A stretch of 60,069 bases of DNA from the NCBI GenBank assembly GCA_027491785.1, contig JAOZGJ010000039.1, positions 1 through 60,069 of the forward strand, given 5' to 3'. The translations under genes were made by a program, and so were the position numbers. Shown here one piece after another: positions 60,055 to 60,069 of the stretch. The DNA is from Thermoproteota archaeon (GTDB taxonomy: Archaea > Korarchaeota > Korarchaeia > Korarchaeales > Korarchaeaceae). The stretch's first letter is position 1. Every line of letters begins with the position of its first letter. Under the pieces are notes generated by a model. That model did not search any database. It saw only the letters and a list, made by a program, of their open reading frames with translations, and had not been told where the DNA came from.

Positions 60055-60069
60055 CAAGCTATCCTCTGG

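Noticed and set aside
1-60069. CRISPR arrays, insertion sequences, integrase or phage genes, toxin-antitoxin pairs, rRNA
   Set aside because: Looked for regular repeats, terminal inverted repeats and the typical proteins; none found. The only long exact repeats are the blocks inside the Cdc48 gene.

Overview
The window is archaeal chromosome. The evidence is an intron-bearing tRNA-Trp with encoded CCA, a Cdc48/VAT-type AAA ATPase, archaemetzincin, a Trm5/Taw2-type tRNA methyltransferase, a geranylgeranyl-reductase-family flavoprotein, a TtuA-like thiolation enzyme, an MtrH homologue, TATA boxes about 25 bases before many starts (often leaderless), and GGTGATC/GGAGGTG ribosome-binding sites. 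AGG/AGA arginine and ATA isoleucine dominate. Together with cydA/cydA-prime, MtrH, TorD and heat-adapted gene content this suggests a thermophilic archaeon of the Thermoproteota/Korarchaeota side. A korarchaeote is possible, but I cannot fix the lineage from the sequence alone. No CRISPR array, prophage or insertion sequence was seen.

Layout. 1-2.3 kb: a class-V aminotransferase (cut by the window edge) and a D-2-hydroxyacid dehydrogenase with an extra 155-residue N-terminal domain, a likely serine-type pair. 2.4-5.5 kb: a secreted helical protein, a membrane-tethered winged-helix protein and an MFS exporter. 5.6-14.9 kb: a catabolic island in which a Liv branched-chain/amide-type ABC transporter plus an Asp/Glu/hydantoin-racemase-family enzyme diverges from hyuA-hyuB. 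15-18.3 kb: a CBS protein, then a TorD-type chaperone, an MFS carrier fused to a DUF47/PhoU-like domain, and a tyrosine phosphatase. 18.3-21.3 kb: a NikR-like regulator with a cluster-9 metal ABC transporter around a divergent promoter carrying two GTGCAC boxes. 21.4-27.3 kb: pyroglutamyl peptidase, aldo-keto reductase, metallo-beta-lactamase-fold enzyme, a frameshifted APC permease and a ferritin-VIT1 fusion. 27.4-30.1 kb: the two-subunit CydA/CydA-prime quinol oxidase. 30.3-36.4 kb: FAH and HAD enzymes and a leuABCD-type operon whose leuA 5' end is out of frame. 36.6-42.8 kb: Cdc48, a remnant of adenine deaminase, a MetF-MtrH pair, a flavodiiron protein and SfsA. 42.8-60 kb: protein O-mannosylation genes, an HDAC-like deacetylase, a YlqF-like GTPase, archaemetzincin/HAD/DUF123, rhomboid/flavoprotein/thioredoxin-fold/winged-helix genes, tRNA methyltransferase-TatD, TtuA-like, tRNA-Trp, an unknown 481-residue protein, an alkyltransferase-like/endonuclease V fusion and argS.

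How it fits together. The gene set describes an organism that imports amino acids or amides, can make branched-chain amino acids, handles O2 with a bd-type oxidase and a flavodiiron protein, stores or exports iron, and carries a pterin-linked one-carbon branch (MetF-MtrH). The best candidates for novelty are the MFS-DUF47/TorD/phosphatase operon, the double-intron tRNA-Trp, the MetF-MtrH pair, the NikR-like regulon with its GTGCAC boxes, the alkyltransferase-like/EndoV fusion, and the recently damaged genes (APC permease, leuA, adenine deaminase). Two apparent single-base losses in otherwise intact genes should be checked against reads before any biology is built on them.
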